Origin: Dyadobacter sp. 676
GTDB lineage: Bacteria > Bacteroidota > Bacteroidia > Cytophagales > Spirosomataceae
Direction: 5' to 3'
Length of the DNA: 64,000 nucleotides
Assembly: GCF_040448675.1 (NCBI RefSeq)
Contig: NZ_CP159289.1
Location: 4,199,001 to 4,263,000 of the forward strand
Part shown: positions 1 through 8,114 of the stretch, piece by piece
Position numbering within the stretch: the first letter of the stretch is position 1
Layout of the letters: each line of letters opens with the position of its first letter
The notes under the pieces: model-generated
Databases searched by the model: none
What the model was told of the DNA's origin: nothing
Seen by the model: the letters and a program-made list of their open reading frames with translations, nothing else
Position numbers and translations under genes: made by a program

Positions 1-780
1 GCGAACCTGAAAACGAACGATACGATCACCGCTAGGGCAGTACTGTCGGATTACTTTGCTTACGACGACGGTAGTGCGGAATATGGCGTACAGGTCAACC
101 AGAAGCTGGGACGTGTTGCGGTGCAATATGTGCTGGCCAAAGCGGACACCATCGGTGGAATCAGGATGTCGATGGTTTCATTTAACAAGGATATTTCAGG
201 GCAGGGATTTACCATTCAGATTCTGGGGAACAAAGGTGGCAAGCCCGATCAATTGATCGCACAAAGGTCGGTCACCGTCAAATACCCTGCTCTTCGCGAC
301 GGGTTTATAGATTATGCGTTCGCCAACCCGATAGCGGTGCCAGATACTTTTTATGTGGGCTGGGTGCAGATCAACGACCAGCCGGTAACTGTGGGGTTCG
401 ACCGGAATTCGATGCTTGGAAGAAATGCGGTATTCTACAACCTGGGGACCGAATGGGCGAAGGAAACTTCGTTGAAAGGTAGTATTATGATCCGGCCCTA
501 CCTGGGTAAAAAAGCACAGGGTGTTGTGACTGGCAATGAGCCGGGCGGTCAGATTAGCGGGATTTTTTACCCTAACCCGGCCAAAGGTGAAGTGTATTGG
601 AAAGGGAAGACGTTCAAAAATATTGAAATTTATAGCACTGGAGGAAATCTGGTACATTCGTTTGCCCCGACCGCCGACTGCCAGTCTGTGTCCGTCGATC
701 ATCTGAACCCGGGCATTTATATTTTTAAGGCCGTAGACGGGAAACGTTCCTTTGTGCAAAAAATGTTAATCTCGAAATAG
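1..780 (+). CDS. Secreted protein with type IX secretion C-terminal sorting domain (5' end outside window)
   Basis: The reading frame is open from the first base, so only the C-terminal 259 residues are visible. The last ~80 residues have the form of a Por/type IX sorting domain: a YPNPAKGEV start, an IYSTGGNLV strand, an LNPGIYIFKA strand and a final basic strand ending LISK. In this family the domain directs proteins through the outer membrane via the GldKLMN/PorP machinery encoded a few kilobases away, and it is then cleaved. The upstream part looks like beta-rich extracellular sequence (FAYDDGSAEYG), but I do not recognise a catalytic domain. The function of the missing N-terminus is unknown. 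Confidence 0.85.
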   Translation, partial: ANLKTNDTITARAVLSDYFAYDDGSAEYGVQVNQKLGRVAVQYVLAKADTIGGIRMSMVSFNKDISGQGFTIQILGNKGGKPDQLIAQRSVTVKYPALRDGFIDYAFANPIAVPDTFYVGWVQINDQPVTVGFDRNSMLGRNAVFYNLGTEWAKETSLKGSIMIRPYLGKKAQGVVTGNEPGGQISGIFYPNPAKGEVYWKGKTFKNIEIYSTGGNLVHSFAPTADCQSVSVDHLNPGIYIFKAVDGKRSFVQKMLISK

Positions 781-806
781 ACTCAATCGTCACAAATTAC
801 TTGGAT

Positions 807-1106
807 ATGGATATTACTGTTGAAGAATTGAAAGAACGTCTTGAAAAGGGCGAGAATTTGCATTTTTACGACGTTCGTGAAGAACACGAATACGAAGAAG
901 ATAACCTGGGCGCGATATTGATCCCCCTGGGCGAGCTCCCCGACCACCTCGATGAGCTGGAACCGTTAAAAGACGAAGAGATCATCATTCATTGCCGGTC
1001 AGGGGCACGTAGCGGAAAGGCTGCACGCTACCTCGAATCGCAGGGTTTTTCAAATGTACGCAACGTATTGGGCGGCATTCTGGCCTATCGTGAGCTGGAA
1101 GACTAA
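807..1106 (+). CDS. Single-domain rhodanese-like protein
   Basis: A 99-residue protein made of one rhodanese domain. The active-site loop is CRSGARSG, with the catalytic cysteine at about residue 63, and the N-terminal YDVRE motif is typical of the family. Such proteins carry sulfur as a persulfide in thiosulfate or sulfide metabolism or in sulfur relay; the specific partner cannot be told here. I chose the ATG at 807 over an in-frame TTG two codons upstream because the protein then starts directly at the domain. It follows the secreted-protein gene by 26 bp and ends shortly before the convergent miaA. Confidence 0.85.
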   Translation: MDITVEELKERLEKGENLHFYDVREEHEYEEDNLGAILIPLGELPDHLDELEPLKDEEIIIHCRSGARSGKAARYLESQGFSNVRNVLGGILAYRELED

Positions 1107-1151
1107 CCTTTTGGGCCGTTTGACGGAGGTGTGTCCGCCAAACGGCTTTGT

Positions 1152-2070
1152 CTAAAACTTTGCTTGTGCCCGCACATATTCCAGGACCCGGTCATATTCG
1201 TCCGGATGAAACCATTCAAAATCTCCCTGGTGCCTGAACCACGTGAGCTGGCGCTTGGCATAACGGCGTGAATTCTGCTTTAAAAGGCGCACCATTTCGG
1301 CTTCGTCGTATGCTCCGTCCAGATAGCCATAGACCTCCCGGTAACCCACCGTTTTGAGTGCATGGTGTGACCGGTACGCGATGACATTTTTAGCTTCTTC
1401 TACAAGTCCCTCTTGCAGCATCGCATCCATTCGGTCGTCTATGCGCCGGTAAAGTTCCGCGCGGTCCCGGTCGAGCGCTATGTTGACGGTCTGAAATGGC
1501 CTTCTGAGCGTATTTTTTATTTTGAACTGGCTGATAGGCGTTCCGGAGGTATAAAACACTTCCAGCGCTCTTACAACGCGCTGGGGATTGGCTATTTCCG
1601 TCGTAGCGGCAAATTCGGGATCGATGCGGCCTATTTCCTCCTGAAGTGCCGGTAACCCATTGTCGTTTAGTTTTTGCGTGAGCGCCTCGCGGAGTCCCGG
1701 AAGGGGAGCGGGCAGATTATCGAGCCCTTCCAATACTGCCTTTACATAAAAGCCGGAGCCCCCCCGTCATTACAACGACATCATACTTTTGAAAAAGTCT
1801 GCCCAGCAACTCCAACGCGTCACGCTCGAAATCACCGGCGCTATATGCCTCTGAAATAGAGTGAGAGTCTATAAAATGGTGGGTTACCTGAGCGAGCTCT
1901 GCCGATGTGGGCTTCGCGGTTCCTATGCGTAGTTCACGGAAGAACTGACGGGAGTCTGCCGATATAATTTCGGTGTGCAAATCCTCCGCGAGTCGGATTG
2001 CCAATGCGGTCTTGCCTACGGCCGTGGGGCCGGCGACGGTGACCAGGTATTTCTTCGGGTTACTTGGCAT
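1152..2070 (-). pseudogene. miaA: tRNA dimethylallyltransferase MiaA, single-base frameshift
   Basis: MiaA transfers a dimethylallyl group to N6 of A37 in tRNAs that read UNN codons. The N-terminal part carries the P-loop GPTAVGKT and the DSRQ motif; the C-terminal part carries the rest of the enzyme up to the usual RQLTWFR motif. The two parts are in different frames. The break lies in a C7 run at 1759-1765 (G7 on the coding strand); with six bases the frame reads continuously through MTGGSGFYVKAVLEGLD and gives about 305 residues, normal for the family. The ATG at 2070 fits the family start better than the upstream one at 2100. Everything else looks intact, so this is more likely a sequence error or recent slip than an old pseudogene. 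Confidence 0.85.
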
Positions 2071-2250
2071 GGGGCAGGTTTTAACAGGAATCAGTAACAA
2101 AAATAGAGATATGAACCGGTGGATACCACGTATAGCGGAATAGTAATTTTTTTTACATAATTTATGGCCAAAACGCCCCTTTCCTCGTCAGAACGGGATT
2201 TGTCTGCGTATTGACTCGTACAGTTTTTCACTTTTTAAACTTTAACTGTT

Positions 2251-2853
2251 ATGCTCAAAAAATTATTACTATTTGCCTCCGTAGCGCTCATGATTGCCCT
2301 GGTAAGCTGCGAAGGAAAACAGGGAGATGTTGGGCCTGCCGGAGCCCAGGGCCCGGCAGGCCCGGCTGGTCCCGCAGGGAAAGACGGTATTGATGGAGCC
2401 ATGCCGATGATTATCTCAACTGGTGTGGATACCACGGACGAGGAGGGTGGAATAGTTGTAGGAATACCTAACTTGAACCCACAGGAAGATAGCCTCTTGC
2501 GCTCCTCCGTTGTACTGGTTTACCTGAAAGCACAGGGTGTTTACTGGCCAATGCCTGGTTTGATCAGTTTCGGTGGCGGAAAGGTTAGCTCGTTCACATT
2601 CGTTCATGGCGTAGAAGACGCCACTTTTGTAATGCAGCTTTTGCCAACAGACTGGAACGAGCAACAGGAAACACCTCCGACCCGGATTTTCGAAGACGTC
2701 CGCGTTGTAATTCTGCCGGGCTCCGTTGTGGAGGCAAACGGCCGCCTGAGCGCCGAAATCTTCAAAGATTACAACAAAACCATTGCCGCACTGGGTTTGA
2801 CAGACGCCAACGTAAAAGCTGCGACCAAGGTCAAATTGAGATTGAAGAACTAA
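2251..2853 (+). CDS. Lipoprotein with short collagen-like repeat
   Basis: A 200-residue protein. The N-terminus is a lipoprotein signal peptide ending at the lipobox LVSC (Cys about residue 20). Directly after it come about ten uninterrupted Gly-X-Y triplets rich in GPA, then a ~150-residue beta-rich domain I do not recognise. Collagen-like stretches of this kind form short triple-helical stalks in bacterial surface proteins, so a trimeric outer-membrane-anchored protein is plausible. It stands alone, with miaA divergent upstream and gldN convergent downstream. Confidence 0.7.
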   Translation: MLKKLLLFASVALMIALVSCEGKQGDVGPAGAQGPAGPAGPAGKDGIDGAMPMIISTGVDTTDEEGGIVVGIPNLNPQEDSLLRSSVVLVYLKAQGVYWPMPGLISFGGGKVSSFTFVHGVEDATFVMQLLPTDWNEQQETPPTRIFEDVRVVILPGSVVEANGRLSAEIFKDYNKTIAALGLTDANVKAATKVKLRLKN

Positions 2854-2904
2854 TCGATAAGCAAAATATAGTGGCCGGCCGATGTTGCCCGGCCTTGTTA
2901 CTGC

Positions 2905-2938
2905 AAAAAAGAAAGAGCTTCCAATCGGAAGCTCTTTC
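2905..2938 (-). terminator. Rho-independent terminator of the gld cluster
   Basis: A perfect 12-bp inverted repeat (arms 2911-2922 and 2927-2938, loop AATC) is followed on the minus strand by a run of six T. It lies 23 bp after the gldN stop. A weaker GC stem at 2873-2894, without a T run, belongs to the convergent collagen-like gene. Confidence 0.8.
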
Positions 2939-2960
2939 GTATTTAAGATGTTTCTTTTTC

Positions 2961-4013
2961 CTAGTATTCCCAAAGGCCGTGTTCCAATTCCATCAGCTCC
3001 TGTTCGTAGTTCAGTGACTTGATAAGGGCCTCTTTTTCGCCGTTGTAGATATCGAGGAAAGCTTTATCGTTGGCATTGGAGAACTTGGTGATCCGTCCGT
3101 AGAACAAACGAAGGTCGAACGCATCGGCCAGGTTCTTGTTTTGCGCCGTATTGTGGGTATTATACCAGATATACTTCTTAGGATCGCTTCTGAAAAGTCT
3201 TTCAACATCCTTCCAGCGGAATGAAGCAACGGGAAGTTCAAGGCCCGTAGCAGTTTGTTCAGCCGGTAGAACGATCGTCAGCGTCTGAATGTCGTTATAC
3301 AAACGGGATCTTTTCTTATCAAATATCCAATCTTCCTTCACCTCGAGAATACTCAGTTGGTCGGGGAAATATTCCTCTTCCGTTGCGGCTACCTGCTGAG
3401 TTTCGAAAGAAGTGCTGTCCGGTTTGGGGGCTTCCACTTTCGGTTCTTCCTGGGCAACCTCGGTTTTAGCCCCTTTTTTCGAAGATTTCTTTTTGGGCGG
3501 TCCCCATCCGTCATCCTCTACCACCTCTTCCTTCTTGGTATCCTTTTTAGCTCCCCAACCATCGTCGGCGGCGGCCGCTTGTTTCGTTGGATCGGTTTTG
3601 GCTTTTGCGTCCCATCCATCCGCCTTGGCAGGCTCGCCGAACCCTGCCGCAATCTCCTCGGCCGACAGGCCGGCGGTTTGGTTCGGGATCAGGATTCGTT
3701 TGTGAAGTTCGTCACTGGTGATCTTGGTTACGCAGGAATCGTTTACATAGGCGTCGATCAGCCCTGCTTTCGCCGCGTCCAGCAAGTAGCGTGTGATCTC
3801 ATTGTTTTTAGAGAACATGGAAATGTTCTGCTTTTCTTTCAAATCGACCCGTCTCCAGAGCGTTCTTTTCATCATCACGTCGCCGTCGGCAATCGGGCGG
3901 GATGAGAACTGATTCGCAGTCGAATCCTCTTTCTCCTGCGCAAATGCGGCAGTACTTGCAAGAGACAGCGACAGCAAAGACCATGCAATCGTTTTTCCGT
4001 TCATTCTTCTCAT
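2961..4013 (-). CDS. gldN: Type IX secretion / gliding motility protein GldN
   Basis: GldN (PorN) is a periplasmic protein that with GldK forms the ring of the type IX secretion system beneath the outer membrane. The protein has a signal peptide ending near AAFAQ, the family core with the segment MFSKNNEITRYLLDAA, and a conserved C-terminal half. Between the two lies an ~85-residue low-complexity insert (genomic ~3380-3632) rich in Lys, Glu and Ala with three DGW motifs (DGWD, DGWG, DGWG). I took the ATG at 4013 because it gives a clean signal peptide; 4004 is also possible, and 4043 would add an unlikely extension. It is the last gene of gldKLMN, 47 bp after gldM. Confidence 0.9.
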   Translation of the reverse strand: MRRMNGKTIAWSLLSLSLASTAAFAQEKEDSTANQFSSRPIADGDVMMKRTLWRRVDLKEKQNISMFSKNNEITRYLLDAAKAGLIDAYVNDSCVTKITSDELHKRILIPNQTAGLSAEEIAAGFGEPAKADGWDAKAKTDPTKQAAAADDGWGAKKDTKKEEVVEDDGWGPPKKKSSKKGAKTEVAQEEPKVEAPKPDSTSFETQQVAATEEEYFPDQLSILEVKEDWIFDKKRSRLYNDIQTLTIVLPAEQTATGLELPVASFRWKDVERLFRSDPKKYIWYNTHNTAQNKNLADAFDLRLFYGRITKFSNANDKAFLDIYNGEKEALIKSLNYEQELMELEHGLWEY

Positions 4014-4060
4014 ATCATACATAAAGTTGTATTGTCCAATCAACGACTAAAAGTGGTGGA

Positions 4061-5653
4061 TTAGTATAGCGGTACAGTGCGAGTTTGGTTACCCATTTCT
4101 ACCTCGCTCACAGCACCCTTGAAGTTCTGGCGCTCCACTTTCAGGATCGAAATCACATAACGGTCGCCAGGCTGTGCTTGTGCCGCCAGAGAGGCAATAG
4201 AACCGCCTCCGCTGTTTAACGTCACACCGTTGATCCGTCTCGACCCGCGGGCAAGGGAAATTTCAACCTGCGACACACGGAATTTCGCATCCTCCGGAGA
4301 GAAGTTCTTGAAGCTTTCATCAGGAACGGCAATTACCTGAATGCTTCTCGTACTCGAAGCGGGAGCACCGCGACGTTCGTCAAATGCAGCTCCGTTAACC
4401 CGTACTTCCAAAGATGGTTTCGGGACGCGGTTGACGCGGAATGGTTCCGAGCCCAGTACATTACCGGCGTTGCTCACGGTGATATTCAGGCTAGCCTTGT
4501 TAGGCACGATCGTAAATTTTCCTTTCTGACCACTAGGGATGATTTCGCCTCCATCCGTTGAAAAGCTGGGTGCCCAAAGTGCGCCCAGTGCAGGGCTCTG
4601 AATACTCAGCTTGTTGGCACAACCCAAATACAATGGAGGCAGCGTTCCAGTCTCGATCTGGTACGACGGCTTTACTACGAAGTATTCCTGGGTCATCGTA
4701 TAAGTCGTGTCCTTACCCGACGGGGTAGGGATGGTAATTTGTCCGCGAAGCTCTCTTCTGGCAAGGCCTTCGGCATTGTAGCCGCCACCCTGAGCCGTAA
4801 ACTCGATGATACCCACGCCATTTTCGACCTTAACAGGTGATCCATTCAGGCTCATGCGGGGTGTGATACCCGATGCGGAAGCAGCGATGAACATCTGTCC
4901 TTTGAATTTAGTACCCGCTACAACTGTTTTCGCATCTGCGCTCACCATTGCCAGTACGCGGTCGAACTTGATATCCGCAGCACCTACCTTGCTGGCGAGG
5001 TAGTTCAGTACTTCGCCTTCCATCCGGCGGATGTCGGTTTGTTTCTGGCTTAAAACAGCCAATGCGGCCGCAACCGGAGTGGATTCGAAGTTCAGCTCGG
5101 CAAAATCCTTGTTACGCTGGTCTTTATTCCCTTTAGCAACGGGGTCTTCGCGACCGTCCAACGCGAGGTTGGTGAACTTATTGGGAGAAACCTTGTTTAG
5201 TTCGGCTACATAGCCATTTAAAGTGTTTTTCAACTCATAAGCCTTGCCTCTTTTGCCTACACCGATCATCAACTCACCAACCTTGGTCTCTTCCTGAGGG
5301 TTTTTAATTGCCCCCTCTTCGTTGAAACCACCGCCGGCTTTGGTAATGATCTCCTGCTTCAGTGCATTGAGTTGGTTGTTAATGTCTGATGTAATTTTAC
5401 GGACCTGTTCGGCTTCTTTAATGACTGCCACGTCGGCTGCGCGGTTCCCTGACTTCTCAACTGCCGCTTTGATTTTCAATACAGTTTCCTGATTTATCTT
5501 GTTAGCCGCTCCGGAGGATAGTTCCAAAGAATTATTCAGAAGGATGAATTTTTCGATGATAGCTGAACTTACCTGCAATGCGAGCATCGCCGTAAGCACC
5601 AGATACATCATTCCAATCATCTTTTGACGGGGTGTTTCTTTTCCACCTGCCAT
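4061..5653 (-). CDS. gldM: Type IX secretion / gliding motility motor protein GldM
   Basis: GldM (PorM) is the dimeric inner-membrane protein that, with a GldL pentamer, forms the proton-driven motor of gliding and type IX secretion and reaches through the periplasm to the GldK/GldN ring. The 530-residue length is typical. The start AGGKETPRQKMIGMMYLV with one transmembrane helix (about residues 12-35) is a family hallmark; the rest is periplasmic, a helical part followed by several beta domains. It lies between gldL and gldN on the same strand, with a strong hairpin in the gap to gldL. Confidence 0.95.
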   Translation of the reverse strand: MAGGKETPRQKMIGMMYLVLTAMLALQVSSAIIEKFILLNNSLELSSGAANKINQETVLKIKAAVEKSGNRAADVAVIKEAEQVRKITSDINNQLNALKQEIITKAGGGFNEEGAIKNPQEETKVGELMIGVGKRGKAYELKNTLNGYVAELNKVSPNKFTNLALDGREDPVAKGNKDQRNKDFAELNFESTPVAAALAVLSQKQTDIRRMEGEVLNYLASKVGAADIKFDRVLAMVSADAKTVVAGTKFKGQMFIAASASGITPRMSLNGSPVKVENGVGIIEFTAQGGGYNAEGLARRELRGQITIPTPSGKDTTYTMTQEYFVVKPSYQIETGTLPPLYLGCANKLSIQSPALGALWAPSFSTDGGEIIPSGQKGKFTIVPNKASLNITVSNAGNVLGSEPFRVNRVPKPSLEVRVNGAAFDERRGAPASSTRSIQVIAVPDESFKNFSPEDAKFRVSQVEISLARGSRRINGVTLNSGGGSIASLAAQAQPGDRYVISILKVERQNFKGAVSEVEMGNQTRTVPLY

Positions 5654-5699
5654 ATTGTTGTGTAATCAGTTTTCAGTGATTGAATTATTTAACTAACAA

Positions 5700-5739
5700 C
5701 AATGACTCTGCAAGCCCGGACGGAACTGCAGAGTCATTG
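5700..5739 (-). promoter_or_regulatory. Intercistronic 13-bp perfect hairpin between gldL and gldM
   Basis: Arms 5700-5712 and 5727-5739 are exact reverse complements around a 14-nt loop. It lies 11 bp after the gldL stop and 46 bp before the gldM start. No T run follows on the minus strand, so it is better read as an mRNA stability or partial-termination element than as a full terminator. This role is inferred. Confidence 0.6.
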
Positions 5740-5750
5740 CCAGAGGGCCA

Positions 5751-6566
5751 TTAAGCATTACCACCACGCATTGCCGTCAGCATGTTTCCGTAAATACTGT
5801 TCAGTGAAGAGATATTGTTAGTCAGTCTCGACATTTCACTCTTGAAAACTTGTGATTCCTTGGTCGCGTCAGCCATATTTTCCATGGCAGCTGTGAGGTT
5901 GCCGTAGAAAGCGTTCATTGCTTTAAGGTGCTTGGTTGTGTCTTGCAATTCCAGTTCATAAACCGCGTTCAAAGCGCCCATATTCTTGGTAATTTGCTGG
6001 AACTGGTCACGGTATGATTGCGCGTCTTTGGTAGCATCGGCCATGGACGTCATTGCATTGATCGCAACTCCATACGATTTGTTCATGTCGCTGATAGCCG
6101 TTGAAGCGGTTTTTACATTTTTTGCGTAATCGTTGGTAGCGACAGTCGCATCGGTAAGATCGGTAATTTTGCTAACCGTTTCAGAAAGGTTACGGAAGCC
6201 TTTGCCCAGGTTATCGAACACGTCCGGAGTAAGTTTGGCGTTATCGAGCATGTTGTCCAGTTTGGCAGTGATATTGCTGCTAGGGGCAGAGCTTCGTGAG
6301 ATAGCCGGGCCGCTGTAATCGTCAGCGAGTTCGGGGTAGACCCGTGTCCAGTCGGGCTCCGTGTCAACCGGACGGGTAAGGGTTTGCAATGCATAAAGCA
6401 AGAAAATGAGAACCTCGGTTCCGAGACCTGCTGTAAGCATTGGACCACCGAAATCCCAGTGCTGAATTTTTGCCAAAGCTCCTAAAATTACGACGGCAGC
6501 ACCTGCACTGTATATTGTTGGTACTAGTTTATCCCAAAAAAAATTAGGTCCGCTACTCTTAGCCAT
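5751..6566 (-). CDS. gldL: Type IX secretion / gliding motility motor protein GldL
   Basis: GldL (PorL) is the inner-membrane pentamer that surrounds GldM and conducts protons to power gliding and secretion. The N-terminus holds the two expected transmembrane helices (about residues 14-30 and 40-60) separated by the short loop AKIQHWDFGGP. The remaining ~200 residues are cytoplasmic, helical and rich in Asp, Asn and Met with two similar segments (MADATK-x-(S/A)Q). The coding strand contains a T8 run near the start (6536-6543 on the plus strand as A8) that does not disturb the frame, a useful contrast to the broken genes in this window. Confidence 0.93.
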   Translation of the reverse strand: MAKSSGPNFFWDKLVPTIYSAGAAVVILGALAKIQHWDFGGPMLTAGLGTEVLIFLLYALQTLTRPVDTEPDWTRVYPELADDYSGPAISRSSAPSSNITAKLDNMLDNAKLTPDVFDNLGKGFRNLSETVSKITDLTDATVATNDYAKNVKTASTAISDMNKSYGVAINAMTSMADATKDAQSYRDQFQQITKNMGALNAVYELELQDTTKHLKAMNAFYGNLTAAMENMADATKESQVFKSEMSRLTNNISSLNSIYGNMLTAMRGGNA

Positions 6567-6635
6567 GTGAATTGAAATCGGTTACAGTGAAAAAATTATA
6601 GTTAGTAAAGTGTTGGATTGATTCGGTCAGATCGT

Positions 6636-6669
6636 AAAAAAAGAAGCAGTGTATAAACGCTGCTTCTTT
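6636..6669 (-). terminator. Terminator-like hairpin between gldK and gldL
   Basis: A 10-bp stem (6640-6649 with 6660-6669, 10-nt loop) is followed on the minus strand by seven T. It lies 17 bp after the gldK stop and about 70 bp before gldL. By form it is a rho-independent terminator or attenuator inside what is normally one operon. Confidence 0.7.
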
Positions 6670-6686
6670 TGATGTGAAAGTCTTGA

Positions 6687-7760
6687 TTAGCGACGACGGG
6701 CACTAGCTCCTCCGCGGTCGTTTACGTTATCCATCACGCAACGGAAGCCGATGAACGCACGGGTCTCGGTTTCGTACTCGTAGGTGCGGGTGCCGGTTTG
6801 CAGATAATAAGCAATGTCTTTCCAGGAACCGCCTTTTACTACCTTCCGCGGTTCGTTAGGATCGTTGTATTGCGGGTTCATATCCCACACGATCGCCGTT
6901 GCGTTATCTGTATAAGCATCCGAAGTCCACTCGGCTACGTTTCCGGCCATGTTGTACAGGCCGAAGTCGTTAGGATTGTACGCATTCGCAGGACCGGTGT
7001 AAGGATATCCGTCGGCGTCGTAGTTTCCGCGTTGCGGTTTGAAGTTCGCCAGGAAGCATCCTTTTGCGTTCATGGTGTAAGGGTTACCCCAGGGATATTT
7101 CGCAACGGCGCGCCCGCCTCTGGCAGCCCATTCCCATTCGGCTTCTGTCGGCAGGCGGAAGCCGGTCGAGTTGAATTGCCCTTCCTTGTTCTGGAAGTCG
7201 TGGAGCAGGTTCGTGCGCCATTTTGAGAAGTATGTGGCGGCGATCCAGCTTACGCCCACTACAGGGTAAGTATCGAAGCCCGGGTGCTGGTAATAGTATT
7301 CTACGAACGGGTCCCCGTTGGAGTAGGCAAAGTCCTTTTTCCAAACGGTTGTATCGGGATAGTATTTGGTCATGATTTCTTCTTCGCCGAGCACCGACAC
7401 GGAATCGACCAGGAGCGCGTTCACGAACTGGCGATATTCGTTGTTGGTGATTTCAGTGTCATCCATAAAGAATGAACTGATCGTCACGCGGCGGTTCATA
7501 TTGTTCATGGAGGAAGCGATGTCTTCGTCAGCCTGGCCCATTACAAAAGAACCTGAAGGGATCACGACCATCCCGGCGGGCGTGGTCTGCTTGAATCCCT
7601 TACGGGCAGTAGCAGTGATTTCACCGTTTTGAATACCGCTTTCTTCTTTTCCTCCCTTGCCAAACTTGCTTTTGAGAAAACCGCAGCTTTGCAAGAGCAT
7701 CAATGCGGCTACCAGAAGCAGGCTTTTGACTCCATCCCGATAGAACACTTTCACATTCAT
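6687..7760 (-). CDS. gldK: Type IX secretion / gliding lipoprotein GldK
   Basis: GldK (PorK) is an outer-membrane lipoprotein that forms the periplasmic ring of the type IX system together with GldN. The 357-residue protein starts with a lipoprotein signal whose lipobox is LLQSC. It then has the formylglycine-generating-enzyme-like (SUMF1) fold, seen in GSFVMGQ near the start of the domain, FRLPTEAEWEWAARGG in the middle, and VVKGGSW plus IGFRCV near the end. In GldK this fold is structural, not catalytic. It is the first gene of the gld cluster and is preceded by a 354-bp gap that should hold the promoter. Confidence 0.93.
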   Translation of the reverse strand: MNVKVFYRDGVKSLLLVAALMLLQSCGFLKSKFGKGGKEESGIQNGEITATARKGFKQTTPAGMVVIPSGSFVMGQADEDIASSMNNMNRRVTISSFFMDDTEITNNEYRQFVNALLVDSVSVLGEEEIMTKYYPDTTVWKKDFAYSNGDPFVEYYYQHPGFDTYPVVGVSWIAATYFSKWRTNLLHDFQNKEGQFNSTGFRLPTEAEWEWAARGGRAVAKYPWGNPYTMNAKGCFLANFKPQRGNYDADGYPYTGPANAYNPNDFGLYNMAGNVAEWTSDAYTDNATAIVWDMNPQYNDPNEPRKVVKGGSWKDIAYYLQTGTRTYEYETETRAFIGFRCVMDNVNDRGGASARRR

Positions 7761-8114
7761 AGTGGTTTTGTAAATTTTGATAATAAAATGCTAGCCTAAA
7801 AACGTCAACGAATGATATCTAGTATACTTGAAATAAAACAAAATGTGAACGCCTGTCAGATTGAACGCTACCGGGTCTGGCTCTTGAATTCGTCACGGAT
7901 CAGTTACTAAATCAGGCGTTTATCGACTTAACGTAAGAATAATGCAATTGGTATGGAAGCCGAACATTTTACAAATATAAATCAAAGTTTCGCAAACTGA
8001 TTCATGCGACTTACCGAGAGGTTTGTAAAAAACGTCGATTTGACATCCAATTCTTGGATTTTTAATAATTTGATGATAAAATATTAATATAATCCAAAGC
8101 GCTCACCGGCCTTG
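7761..8114. other. Non-coding gap upstream of gldK
   Basis: I see no gene here on either strand. It separates porP from gldK and is AT-rich near gldK, so it should contain the gldK promoter, but I cannot place a -7/-33 pair with confidence. An 8-bp inverted repeat (7848-7855 with 7913-7920) has a 57-nt loop and may be chance. Confidence 0.5.

Noticed and set aside
7848..7920. 8-bp inverted repeat in the gldK upstream gap
   Set aside because: The loop is 57 nt and the arms are short; it is likely chance.
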